DNA of 64,000 nucleotides from Hsuehochloa calcarea. Its lineage: Eukaryota > Streptophyta > Magnoliopsida > Poales > Poaceae. Positions within the stretch are counted from its first letter, which is position 1; each line of letters opens with the position of its first letter. Position numbers and translations under genes: made by a program. The stretch lies in the NCBI GenBank assembly GCA_036346395.1, contig CM070594.1, positions 57,583,519 through 57,647,518 of the forward strand. The letters are read 5' to 3'. The notes below the pieces were generated by a model. The model was not told where the DNA came from. It made no database searches and was given only the letters and a program-made list of their open reading frames with translations. Positions 34,989-47,069 of the stretch are shown here, in pieces.

Positions 34989-35340
34989 GGAGCTAAATAA
35001 AGCTGAAATTATTTCGATTAGGTCTACCTACCCGAATTAGCCTTTACCTACCCTAATTAGTTGCTCTGTATTTTCTTTCAATTTTACCGGTTATAAATTA
35101 ATTGTTGACATTAACAATATAATTGCCGTGTACAAATGGGGAGCTAAATAAAGCTGCGATTATTTCAGTTAGGCTCTACCTACCCTAATTAGCCGCTCCG
35201 GATTTTTCTTTCAATTTTAAAACATGTCATGTTATTTTCCTAGTTAAAAATTAATTTCCAGTATTAACAATATAATTACCGTGCACAAATGGGGAGCTAA
35301 ATAAAACTGATATTATTTAGATTATGCTCTACCTACCTCG
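34989..35340. repeat. Tandem repeat, period 151-153 bp, about 2.3 copies
   Basis: Units start with ggagctaaataaagctg at 34989 and 35140, and ggagctaaataaaactg at 35293. Each contains ctctacctaccctaatta-type and ttaacaatataatt blocks. The array lies upstream of PMD gene 2. Confidence 0.85.
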
Positions 35341-35624
35341 TACACAGCTTAAATGATGTACTACACAATTGGCCTACATTTATCTAATCTACTAAATTCT
35401 ATGTCGCTATTTTTGTTTGCTAACCGACAATGTTTTCACATAATGTACAAAGTTTCAAAAAATTGTACCTGCAAGATGTCCTATCGGATCCGATGCTCCG
35501 TCTATTTCTCCTTCGCGACGAACTAGCAAAGCTTTGCTACCTTTCTTCTCTCCCTCTTCTCCCCTCTTTCTGTTTTTTTCTGGATTTAAAATAAACTTTG
35601 GAGTGAATTTTTGGGGTTTTTATA

Positions 35625-35725
35625 GTTGGATTGCTGTCGCCAGCTGGACCGGCAACAAGTTCCTATCGCCAATTGAACTGGCGACAGGAGCCTATCGCCA
35701 GTTCAACCGACGATAGGAACCCATG
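35625..35725. repeat. Fold-back segment with ctatcgcca / tggcgacag motifs
   Basis: Alternating direct and inverted copies (cctatcgccaattgaactgg, gcgacaggagcctatcgcca) make nested hairpins. The flanks are T-rich and A-rich, as at 5085-5325. The two are probably related DNA-transposon subterminal regions. Confidence 0.6.
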
Positions 35726-37166
35726 TTTGTAATTTTTTGGGCAGGCTATCTATTTTTATAATTTTCTTTTAAAATTATATTATTTTAAAAAAATTCCCCC
35801 AAAGGCGTGTGGTGTTTCAGTTGGCTCACTTATCATAATAACTTGTGAGCTTCTGCTAAATTATATAATCTTCCTTGATAACTTGATTGCCACATGATTC
35901 CTCTGCTTTGCTTAATACTTTTTGCCCATACGTGAACATTGGATTCTAAAGTAGCACGGGCCGGGAAGCGGTACTACTTGGCAATATATCTTGGTGGACA
36001 CGTGAACATAGTCGATCTGGGCCTTCAATTCTGAAATCCACGACCGAGATCACCCCTACATCTCCCTTCACACTATTTTGCGAAAACCCCTGTGCTCTCA
36101 TCCTCTAGCCCCAATTTGGCCCTTCCATTCATCCCTATCTCTCGAGCTAAGGTTTGGTGAGCAAGCCTCACACCTTCATTTCCTTTGGTGAGCTTCTTTG
36201 CCCTCGCCACCTGCATCACCATGTGTCCCTTACCACACTGATACTTCTTCTTTGCTTGATGTAGCTTCGGAAACCCAGTAGCGTGACCGCGTCGTCATCT
36301 TCTTCGCGTCCGGCGCACACCCCATTTCGGACCGCTGCATTCCTGACATTCTGGTAAGCTTGAACCTTATCTAACTGTGTCATATTGCGTTCCATACTCC
36401 ACCAATGCACCTTCCTTGCTCAAGGTGGACCCAAGCTCAGGGAATCACCGGATCGAGATCTTCCCTGAATCCGGCCGCCGCGGCCATTTTCATTGTTTGT
36501 CATCACCATGGTGATTCACTAGTCGATTCCTTCTATCCTTACCATCCCCAGTGTCCATGCAAGCTAATGCGCACATCCTTGTAGCTTCTCCATCACGGTA
36601 GCACACTGTCACCATGAGCCTCCTCTGCCCGCCGCTGTTCAAAGTCACCAAGCTAATCTGGTCATCCCCTGACACCATCAAGGACATTGGTAAGCTTCTA
36701 GTAGTCTCCTAAAACTATTGCACATGTTAGATTGGAATGTAAACAAGCATAGCGTAGAATTCATCATAGCCATCCATGGTGCCGCCACGAAAACTACCGC
36801 TGGATTGCCTCCGGTGACCCTAGGTACTCGCGCCTAGCCCTTTAGCATCACTTGGATTCATTGGGTCAAGTGCGTCTCTCCTTTAGCCCGGAGGAAGTGT
36901 AGCATCCCAAGTTTTTCAGACCTTTTTAAAAAAATTCAAAATAAAAATAACCATTTGGTTTTGTTGAATTGCTAAAGTTTACCTTGGAGATTTCTGAAAT
37001 TAAAAGTAAGTTAATATGAATTAATCAAACTTTAACTTATTCAAAACTTGGTTTATTTTAAGTTTATTGGAGTTATCTGGTATTTAAAGTCTCATTTCTC
37101 TGTTCATTCCGAATTCCCATCGGTCCGTTTCTTTCCCCTGCGCGCCGACTAGCTCCACCTTTCTCG

Positions 37167-37400
37167 GTTTCGACCACCGTTTCGGTTTTAATCATTCTCT
37201 TGGTTTCGACCACCCTTTCAGTTTCGACCATCCCCTTGGTTTCGACCACTCTTTCGGTTTCGACCATCCTTTTGGTTTCGATCACTCTTTCGGTTCTGAC
37301 CATCCTCTTATTGTCGACCACCCTATCGGTGTCGACCATTCACTCGTTGTTGACCACCCTCTCGTTGTCGACCGCTCTCTTGGTTTCGACCAGCCCCACT
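37167..37400. repeat. 18-bp minisatellite, 13 units, with 36-bp higher order
   Basis: Units of the form gtttcgaccaccctttcg repeat without gaps from 37167 to 37400. Alternate units differ in a consistent way (cca-ccctttcg against cca-tccccttg), giving a 36-bp double unit. In one minus-strand frame it reads as a six-residue repeat rich in Val, Glu, Thr, but there is no reason to consider it coding. Confidence 0.88.
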
Positions 37401-37920
37401 TGTCTCCTCCCCACCTACTCCCGTCATTCCCCCGTCGCATCACAGCCTTCGCAAAAGTCGTCGTGCATTAAATGACGTCACCTCCGTCGCGCCCGTTCCC
37501 CCTCTTATCTCCTCCTTACACCCCCATTCCTCCTTACTTGTCATGTGGCGCCCAAGACGCGCCGCAAATCCAGTCGCTCGTCTAATCTCTGGTCCTCCTC
37601 CTTTCTCTATAAATGGAGTACGGGGAGAACTTTGTCTTCTCTTATTTTCCTTCAGCTCTCCTTTTTTTCTCTCTCTCTCGACCTCGTTTCGCCGTGCTTC
37701 GAGTTTTGCCACCACCACTTGGAGCTCGCTTCATCGCCTCTAGCGTCGTCACCTCCTCGCCACCGAAGAGACCACCAGAGCGCATGTGCTGTCTTTGACC
37801 ATCTCGCCGCCGCTCTCTTCATTACCGTCCTTATTCTCCTTCGATTGCGAGCTTCTCCACGCTGTTCGCAGATCCACCGACCACCCGACCTCTTTCTCGG
37901 TCTTGGTAAGCTCCCGTGCC

Positions 37921-37923
<3 letters not shown>

Positions 37924-37958
<35 letters not shown>
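37924..37958. repeat. (CT)n microsatellite
   Basis: A pure CT run of about 35 bp in the leader part of the solo LTR, downstream of its TATA box. Confidence 0.9.
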
Positions 37959-37963
<5 letters not shown>

Positions 37964-40900
37964 TTTCGATGCAGAGCGATTGAATCCGTCTTTCAACCAC
38001 GAGTGTTGTTGAACCTCCTTCGACGGTAGTCGAACCTCTTTTCGACCACGTAGTCGAACCTTCTTCCGACTACCGAGAGTCAAACCTCCTTACGAGCTCG
38101 TTCTCCTTCATTCGAGGTCCAATTCGAGTATTTAAAATTTCAAATTTCATCTTAATTCAGTACCTTTCTTTTGGTTATTTTTTAATTTTATTTAGAATTA
38201 TTTTATTTATTTGGCTCTTTTCGCACGTATAGATTCCGACGTTTTTGAAGAGTTCTTGGACCCTACGACCTCGACCGAAGCATCTGAACTCTTCAACGAA
38301 GGCAAGTTGTAGGCCTTTTACCATGTCGTACCCATTTTATAAAACTATATTATTTTATATCAGCATGCTTTGCTATTTTTATATCAATTGTTTCCAGGAT
38401 TAGTTAAATATGACTCTTTGAATAATTGTAACTGACATGTTGACATGTACCCTTGGGCACCATAGGTTGGGTAATTTTAGTTGGACATTATTGTAATACC
38501 AATATGGGTGTGTATTGTGCTTAGTTATGCTTTAGTTATGCGATGGTCTCTCGATGAAATGATTCAATGATGATGAATTTGACTTAATGATATATAGAAT
38601 TATGGCGGAGTCACTGTTGATAAAATTTATTGTGCCATGGCAAGCGTTGCCCTTTGGTTGGGTTGAACAAAAAATGATGTCATACTTAGGCGAATGAGCG
38701 TGCGGAAAGCACATTGGCATGAGGATGTTTCGCTTGAGTAGTCACTAAGGACTTTGTGTGCCATTGATCTGGGCCATGCCGTGCAATCACAAGTCCATTT
38801 ATGGGCGTGGACCTGGCCAACTAATTAGCAATGCTTTGAGTCGGTTCTGTTTGGGTTGATAAGTGGCGCCAGAAAGGACCGGATCGAGGCGAAATCTTAT
38901 CGAGCAGAACCGGGTCATAGTGGAGCTTTGTAAAAGTCTTGTGATAATATCTTAGTCGCACACATCAGAAGTGTGTGAGCGGACAGTATAAGATGGTTAT
39001 CTCTTGTGGGTCAAGCTATACAACCTCTGCAGAGTGTAAAATTTTTCAAATAGCCGTGTCCCCGGCTATGGACAATGCCTGGTGACTTCACACGAGGGGT
39101 AGATTTTCTCAAAAATATTGTTGAGGATGATTTCGAGTTGTTAGAGTGGTCGTTGGTTGGGAAGTGAACAAGGTGTTCATAAGTTGTTTCAAAGAAACTT
39201 GATTACTTATGTATTAATCTTTCAAATGGTGCTTTATAATCTACTTATTGTATTTACTGTCAATATTGCCTTATACAAAATAGCCATAAAGTTATCCTTG
39301 TCAAGCCTTGCATGAATACTATTTGCACACATTTTTCTACGACTTGCTGAGTACTCGAAGTACTCGTGTCTTTGCGCCATTTGTTGATCAGTCGCCGAAG
39401 AAGACCCAGGGAGCACTGAGTTCTACGGGGAAGACTACTTTGAAGATCATACGAACTAGGTTGCGTTCTCCACTCAATTGCCTGTAGGCATGTCGTATCG
39501 CTTCCACGAGTGGTTTCTTTCTGCTACAAGTTTATTCTGTTGTCCTTAAGCCCTATGTGGCAAACTTTGTAAAGCTTGACCATAAGGTCCTTTTGCTACT
39601 AAAAAATATTGATTTGTCTGCTTCGTAGCTAACTTGTTATGTGGATATGATTTCATCGATGTTGCAAAGTATGTATATGATTTCATCGATGTTGCAAACT
39701 GTGTGAACTAGTTACTAATTATGGGACTAGTTTGGAATACGCAGATAGTCTTAGAGTTGCATATCCGGGGTCCCAACAGAAAGCCTCCTTCGCTAAAACC
39801 GTTGCAGACCTAAAGCTCCTCGCCGCATCTGGTCGGCGCAGCACCGCCTCCATCCATCTCTCCGGCCTCCACCACCACTCGGTGGGATTGCTGTCAAGAA
39901 AGGAACCCATTTTGCCCATCCCCGAGCCAAGTCGTTGCGCCATTCAACGCCGGCAGCTCGCCATGGCACTCGGCCGCATGCAGCTCTGCTGCTTCTCTTC
40001 TCTCTCTGCCAGTGGACCATAAGATTTAGAGTTTATTAGTGCTAAGTAATAGAGGTTAAGGTTAATAAGTGTATGACACGTGGAACCAGCCGAAAAGATT
40101 AACTTACATAAATCTAATTTTAAACGTTTTTAGTATATGTCATTAACATATAGGACCACGCACTTTTCTCAGTTTTAAAATACGTTTTAAAGCCGAGAGA
40201 CTGATATGTGGACCCAGTAGTCAGATAATTAAAATTAAAAATTGGTTTAATCATTTAGTTAATAAATAATAAGTCTATAACATGTGGAACTGCCTCTATT
40301 TTATAAATAAAAATCCGGAAAACAAAACTATGATAGACTGACAAGTAGGTCTCACATGTAAGTTATTAAATTTTTGGAAAAAAGAAAAAAGAAAAACCCC
40401 TTTCAGTTCAGAACTCTCTCTGTTGAAAAGCGTAAACCTTAGTAGAACTAAGAGGAACACAGCCAGATGGATCTCATATTGATCTTTCCACATAAAAGTG
40501 TCGTAACCTTTGAAATATTTCTGCACTAAAATGAAGCACCACTTTTAGGAAATCAAATTGACAATTTTATAACCACAGGCCAATATAAAAAATCACCATC
40601 GAATGAACGGAATTGTTAGGGTATTTACAGTACTTTTTTTTTCTCAATTCTTCGAGTTTCCAAACACTGGTTAAATCATCGTTGCATCACATTTTGAACA
40701 TAGCACAAGCGGTAGACCCCACTAGGCCTCTTCTCCATGGGCGGCAAGCGGCAACGCGTGGCTCTTCGGTAGGCTCAGTAGATAGGCTGATCAAGATCAT
40801 TTAGTGCACAAAATCAGATGGCATGCAGTACATTATTATAACAAGCAACCATTTTTGACTCGCAAAAATTGGCAAGTACACAATAGATCACCTGCTGTCA

Positions 40901-41299
40901 AGCCGCAAAATCAGTTTGTAACTGTAAATTCACATAAACTGTCCGGTGCTAGACATTTCGAAAGACTATAGAATCAGGAAGGACAATCTAAGTGTAAATA
41001 TGACATTAAATTCACATGCACCACAATATCAACATGAACACATTATGCAATAATAAATAAGAATCATGCTAAAAAAATTATTCATTGCTTACACGAGGAG
41101 CACGACGGGTCCAGGAGGGGCGCGATGCGGGGGCAGTGCGGATGCTCACTCACCGAATGGGCTCAGGCAGGTGCGCGCACGGAGGGGGTTGAAAGAAAAA
41201 AAGAAGAATTTAGGCGGGTGGGTTTCGTAAAATAACAGGAAGTAAGAGGTCGGGGTGATCTCGGCCGGTTTTTGGAATCGAACGACTAGATCGGCTATG

Positions 41300-41406
41300 T
41301 GCATATGTCCAGATATGCTGACGTACTACTTGGAGCACAATGACAATGGATAAGGGACATATGCACCAAATATGTTGCCGTACTACTTAGGGCACAATGA
41401 CAATGG
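41300..41406. repeat. Imperfect tandem duplication, about 60 bp
   Basis: Two copies containing gtactacttggagcacaatg and gtactacttagggcacaatg, each followed by acaatgg, lie at the right end of the inverted-repeat element. The left end has only one partner copy. Confidence 0.7.
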
Positions 41407-44400
41407 CCGTGTGATGCATGCATGTGTGCTCATCGATGTCCAGAGAGAGATCACGATCGCACAAAGATTCCTACTTATCTGCTTTGCGATTTGCGAGGAC
41501 TCCCTCGCTGGATAAGTTCTTATTCTCTCCGTCCTGAATTTGATTCTATCTCTTCCTTTTTTTTTCCCCCTCCATCAATTCTTGAATTTTCTGCATCCAA
41601 TAAGGATAAGAAGATTCGCCGATCGAGCACGCTGCGTCCTCTGTCCTTCGACGTGCCGTCCTCTGGCTCTAACCCAAGCCAAGTTGCATAAAAAAAATTA
41701 GCCGGATTTGCGGTGCGAGGTGCTTGCTGTTTTTTGTCGAAGTGGAAACGTGCTCAGATGTCACACGTAAATGTGCATGTGTAAGCAGCAACAGCAAAGC
41801 AAAACGTCAAGACGCAGTCACCCAGAGGTGCTTTGCCGCTGCGCAATCTCGGGGGTGGCGACGGTGTCCCGGATCAAACGCCCGCGCACTTACCCATCAA
41901 AGCGACTGGTGCAAATCGTATTCTGATAAACTGATACGGCTTCTTTTGAGCCATAAGCTAGCCGTCCTCGAGATAGAGTATGCGCCGCGACCGGCTGCGA
42001 TCAGTCTGCCGGAGGGAGATGGAGCCTGCCAGGGGCGTACCGTCCCACGTGACAGGGTCGGGCGGCTGCCCTAACTACCCTCCGGCTGGACCCCCTCGGC
42101 ATTCGCTGGCCACCGGCTCTTGGCGGAGCCAAGGTAGAAGAAGGACAGGATGACAGCCGTCTATTTGTTGATTTGGGCCTAGTCTGATTGGCCTAGTAGA
42201 AGCATTGACTAGAAAAAGAAATCATCGCACCACCGATCGAGACTAGACATCGAATCTGACTCTCATTTCTCTCACAGCCTCACGCCTCCCCCTCCACCTT
42301 CTAACCCTACAGCGAGCTGCGACGGGACTAGCGTGCGCGCGGCGGCCGGTGGGCGACGACTGAAGCATCGACACCGCTGCAGCAAAGGCTGGCAGGGGCA
42401 TAGGATGGCAGGAGGCAGCCGAGAGTAGAGGGTGTAGACCCTAGCAGCGACTAGCAAAGGAGCCGAGCATGCATGGCTTATGTTCAGTAGAATCTATCTT
42501 GGTGTGATTCGTGTCTTATTTACCTATTTCGTTGAATCGTTCTTGATTTATGTGCTATAGTTTTAAAATATAGGTAATGCAGACTATATGATCGATGATA
42601 TGCTAAATTGCCATTGCGCCAAGTGTGCATGTGTGATAATTAGTTATAAAATAATCATTAGTCACTAGAAATAGAAGTTAACTATTTGTATATGATTTAG
42701 AAGATGCTAACCACCTAGGGATAGTGAGTGGTGGGCGGCAGAGCAGAGATACAGAACAACTACGGTGCGGAGATGCGGAATTAGGGGCACGGCGTCCAGC
42801 AAGGCGTTGGCAAGTGTTACAGTGCGAAGGTAGTTTGGGGCTTAGTCCATACCGCCCTAACTAAGATTTAATCTTAGATGGTCCAGGACACATGCTCCCT
42901 GTTCGGAGATTTGGCTTATTTAACCTCTTTTTCTTTAAGAATTGTAAATCTACTCCACACGAACGAAATATTGAAAAATAACACCGTGTGGTAACTGAAA
43001 AATAGACATTGGGACTGAACAATGGTGCACCATAGGTACAACGGGAGGCACCGTTAAAATAGTGACCGAATTAAAAACACTGTTTGTGGCTGTTTTTTAG
43101 GCTGTTGCACACGGGAGCACGGTGGTGTTTTCGTGTGGTAGGAATATTATCCCAAATTCCTCCACATTCTATGCGAAAATAAAGAACTGAACCAATGTCC
43201 TAACTCTAAACCAGGCTTCCCTGGAGGCCAAGGCTGATAAAGTCATACGGAACCAAATGTGCCAAATGACAGCATTGGTTCCTTTCTTTCTGGTTGACAG
43301 CAGACAACAGTAGCAACTGGTCCTAGCATCAGCCAAAACAGTTGCACAATGTGGATACTGGATAGCAATCAACTTGGCAGCGAATCAACTTGTGGAATAG
43401 TATTAAATTATTTTGGGATAAGAATAATGAATAATCTGTAGCAAAATATGCTGTAATATAAAACATATACTGCTGAGCAAGTAAGTTTATGCATGATTGA
43501 AGTTTCTTAGTTTGAATGATATACACCTAGAAGCAGTACCACTCACTAGTTGTTCTCTACGACACTTCGAGGAAATAGAATAGTTTCAATATCGTCTTCA
43601 TCATTATTTTCCTGAAAAGATGCATAGTATTCGAGTTAGCTATGACATATGCCAAAAAAATAAGTTATAAACATTTTCTATTTACCTCTCAGATTTCAGA
43701 TTTTCTATTTCTACAGAAAATAAGTTAGAAACAGAAACATCAGTAAAGCCAAGCTTGTTTAAGCTCTGGTCAAGCTTGTTTAAGAAGACTAGTTTGCTTA
43801 CAGAAACATCAGATTTCACATTCTCTGTTAGGCAGTTGACTAAATGAATGATTTGGTCAAACTTGTTTAAGCTCTGAAATATCTCCTCCCATAAGATGAT
43901 ATAAAAGGAAAAATACAAAGCCAAACTCGAAAGAAACCCTCCTTTACTGAGGCAGCATTTCCATCACGGTTGTTTCTGGAAACAAACATTAAACACATTT
44001 ATCATCCACTAATGTCGGCACCAGCTGTGAGTAATGCACACCAACAGCAGAAGTTGTAACATATATGACTTTCTATGTATAATAAGTCTGGCATGATCAA
44101 ATCTAATGGAAAATCAACATCGTCCATAATGCTAGTGATAATCCATAAGCTTTAGACTAAACAGACATGCACTTATTTACATGAATATCATAAAAGAACT
44201 GCAATTCAGATCATAAAAAGAACTGACACTACGCTACAAAACATCAACAAAAATTATTAACATTTCGAACCTAACTCACCGATTCAGCCGGTTTGAAAAG
44301 TTCAGGAGGCGGTTGGGAGCTAAGAAGGCGTCGACCGATTGCACGCTCGCCTACTAGTGCTGAGGCGGAGGCCCCGACGTCGACCGACGTCTTCTCTCGC

Positions 44401-45018
44401 GCACGTGACTCCATACTCCGTTGGTGATCCATGGGAGTCGGATGGAGGAGTGGGGGGAGCATGCGGCTAGGGGGAGGACGGGGGAGCACGCGGCCAGGGG
44501 GAGTGGACGGTGCAGCGGATGGAACAGGGGCCGGGTGAGGAGGACGGGGTGGCGACGCGAAGGATAGGGGGAAGCACGGGGCGAGCGGCGCGGAGGACGG
44601 GGGAGCACCGGGGGGTGGAGCATGGGGCCAGGGGGAGGTCGAGGGGAGCACGGGCGCACGGCATGGTGGACAGGGCGAGCGGAGCGGTGGACAGGACAAG
44701 AAAGGAAGGGGAATTGGGGATCGGGACGGGACGGGAGAGGAAGGGGAATTTGAGATGGGAGTCACACACACCGTGTAGGGTTAGGGTTAGTTAGTTAGTT
44801 TCGTGGGCTGGCTGGGCTGGGCCTTGCCGCCTGGGGCTGAGGCGATTGGCCGCCTGGGCTTGGTGCGCACCACTCGCACGAAACCAAACTTGGCTCGCGA
44901 GCGGCTCAAGCTCGGCTTGATTTTTTGGTTAGCTGGACACTGGGCTCAGCTCAGCTCAAAAATTTATGAGCCCGAGCCAAGCCGGCTCGTGAGCCTCGAG
45001 CTATTTTTTCGGCCCTAG
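41407..45018. other. Region without a defended gene
   Basis: Short open frames only. 43682-43924 (minus, 80 codons) is Leu/Ser/Asn-rich with an internal near-duplication (QSLNKFDQ and QSLNKLGF) and could be an exon remnant, but I do not recognise it. 44270-44770 is G-rich on the plus strand and yields Pro-rich minus-strand frames that look like composition artefacts. 44800-45015 contains palindromic gctcggctc and gagcccgagcc motifs resembling the ends of a DNA transposon, without clear inverted termini. Confidence 0.4.
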
Positions 45019-45044
45019 GTGTGTGTGTGTGTGTGTGTGTGTGT
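45019..45044. repeat. (GT)n microsatellite
   Basis: Thirteen GT units, immediately upstream of PMD gene 3. Confidence 0.9.
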
Positions 45045-45054
45045 TTCGCCTGTC

Positions 45055-46790
45055 AATGAGTTCGAGTCGTTGTACGATGACAACATCATATGGTTTCCAT
45101 GGAACCCATATTTCATGAACACAGTAGCATCGCACGGACTGTCCGTGTAATGCACACATGACGTCGAATTATGGGCGACGACCTACCACCTTGTGTTTTC
45201 CCATATGATGGAGCCTTTCGCACCGCAGTGCGTAATGCGATAGTTCGATCTCTACTAGATTGTGCCCCCTCCCAACGGGAGGATGCTGCAACAAGTCTCC
45301 ACTTCTGAGTCCAACTCCATCCGAGCAATATTTACATTTCATACCTATATCCGCTCTTCTCACATAAATCCTTCTCGAATGCAGGCAATCGAGGGTGGGC
45401 TGGTATTCTAAGGACTGGCAGGTAGTCTAGTAAGAGTGGATTATGACTTGGATGGAGACGACGCACACTGAGGTTCTACTCGAGCAACAACCGTACGATG
45501 TTCACGCATACCGTGAGTACATTCTGTGGTACTTACCACGGTCGCGTACCAGACTCACCCGTCCTCCACCAGAGCGTTCAGATTAGGTCATGCACGATTA
45601 AAGTCTTCGTCACTCGTTCGATCGACATAGCACTTCGTGGCGTGACGACACTGTAAAACACTCAAACCTATGCTTGCTTCAGTCTTGATTTTTCTACTGT
45701 TTGGAACAGAAATATGTTGTCTATCCCTTCAATTCGACCGGATCCAGTGGATCTCACATGCATCGTATTTCGCCATACGCAGCCCAGATCACACCGTTCT
45801 GGGGCTTCTTAGTACTTTCAAGTCCATGAACATGAGCAGTGGTCGATCGAGAGAGGACGTCCATCATGCTACACACTTAGTGGGCCGAGCTTGCTCACAA
45901 CCTAGGTCGGCATGATCTAGTAAAATTGGCGGGTGTCTCAGAGCTACTCGCCGGTCAGAGGCACTGCAAATCAGGGAGGTAAGTTAGGATCAATTTAAGC
46001 CCTGATTATTTGTTATGCCTTAGGTTGGGCTAGCATCATGTCATCTTCCAACCGCACGTCCATCGGGATGCATCACTTCTGCGATCGATGTTCACATGGC
46101 CTACTCAGACAGGTGGTAGTCCAAGAGCTCCTCATCGGTCATCCTCACTGCACATCGGGGAGATATGCGATGTTCAGTTTTAAGTCCGGAATATTGATTT
46201 TACCTAACGTCATTCCATCTTGCAGCCTTCAGTTGAGTGTGGGGTTGGTGACGAATCAACCTATGAGGAGGCGGCCATCCCAACTACTGCTAGAGAGGAG
46301 TACACGATGCTAGGATTTGGAGCGTACCACCGAGGACGCCAACCCTAGTCTACGCTCCGTAGAACCTTGACTAGTACGGAGTACCATACCAAGGCCAAAG
46401 CTCCTCTAGGGTCACTGGTACATCGTATGATCAAGGCCAGAGCTCCTCCGTACTGAGGGTCGTTCGGACATCGTAAATGGGGGCCAACACTCCACGGGTG
46501 TATTTCTTGATTCGTTCATTATGGATATGATGGCAGGTGGTAGCCAATTTGGTATGACTCAGCTAGGCAACATCGATGTTGAACAGAGTCAGCTTGTTGA
46601 AGCATGTCCGCCCACTCAACGGTCTCTATATGCCCTCTGAAACAATACACACTCTCCAAATCGGTTCACATATCCCACAGGACATGTTGAACAGAAAACC
46701 AAGACACGCATGTAGATGCAGACGCAGCAAGCAGAGAGTGGCTCAGACGAGTGAGCCATATTGTATCCCGTGTGTACATTGTATAGATGT
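45055..46790 (+). pseudogene. Plant mobile domain (PMD) protein gene 3, C-terminal part only
   Basis: The plus-strand reading begins mid-domain: FESLYDDNIIWFPWNPYF, then VASHGLSV, VELWATTYHLVFSHMMEPF and CVMRQFDLY, the C-terminal section of the PMD domain. The same positions in PMD gene 1 read HESDIIWNSWYPQF and VLWTTYYYLVFAHMVK. An acceptor-like atgcag at about 45380-45385 parallels the intron acceptor of gene 1, but the donor is lost. Tail exons follow, including DSFIMDMMAGGSQFGMTQLG at about 46520-46570, and a basic cluster CRCRRSKQR near 46720 that resembles a nuclear localisation signal. The N-terminal half is missing; a (GT)n run lies at the break point. Stops are frequent. It is a truncated relic. 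Confidence 0.7.
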
Positions 46791-46859
46791 TGTGCCCTTG
46801 TGTTGTACTATATTTGTATAGATTTTTTGCATAACATATTTGTATACATCATGTGCGTA

Positions 46860-47060
46860 TTGTCGGAGTGCATCTGTTCCAGAGACGACTGCAACGCCGG
46901 AGATTCACATGAAACCCTAAGACACCCAAGATTCATATGAAATCATAAGACTATTCTTGGTCACTGTAATTATTCTCAAAACTCTTGATAACTCATATTT
47001 TCATCACATCATTCAAAATATAACTTATAATTTGATCAAAATAAAGGAAAAAATCTATAC
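46860..47060. other. Short spacer with a diverged direct repeat
   Basis: gattcacatgaaaccctaag and gattcatatgaaatcataag are about 35 bp apart. No gene is seen. Confidence 0.45.
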
Positions 47061-47069
47061 ATGGAAAAA

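Larger units (their letters stand above)
36898..39778 (+). mobile_element. Solo LTR, plus strand (TGTAGCATCCC...GTCCCAACA)
   Basis: It starts tgtagcatccc and ends gggtcccaaca. Flanks are ggaag (36893-36897) and gaaag (39779-39783), a target duplication with one mismatch. The TATA element tataaat is at 37608-37614, followed by a (CT)n tract at 37924-37958. A minisatellite of 13 units lies upstream of the TATA box. It shares its 3' half with the solo LTRs at 29048-32312 and 48530-51650. No internal retrotransposon coding is present. It interrupts the inverted-repeat element described above. Confidence 0.85.
35950..41406. mobile_element. Inverted-repeat element carrying an LTR fragment, split by a solo LTR
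   Basis: Sequence at about 35960-36085 matches the complement of about 41225-41345: blocks tagtcgatctggg, accgagatcacccc, ttttgcgaaaaccc pair with their diverged complements. Between them, 36150-36890 joined to 39779-40480 is homologous to 11595-12990, a section of the solo LTR at 10851-14911. The interior is interrupted by a solo LTR (36898-39778). Element class is uncertain: the repeats are over 100 bp and diverged, which would fit a Mutator-like element that picked up an LTR piece, but no target duplication was found. The part 40480-41220 has no recognisable content. Confidence 0.5.

Noticed and set aside
34989..35340. CRISPR-like array
   Set aside because: The repeat unit is about 151 bp with no short spacers, and the DNA is plant nuclear; it is an ordinary tandem repeat.
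37073..37475. Open frames over the 18-bp minisatellite
   Set aside because: A repeat whose unit is a multiple of three stays open by chance; no start context or conserved extension.
44271..44794. 166-codon Pro/Ser-rich frame and opposite-strand frames
   Set aside because: Compositional artefact of a G-rich stretch.
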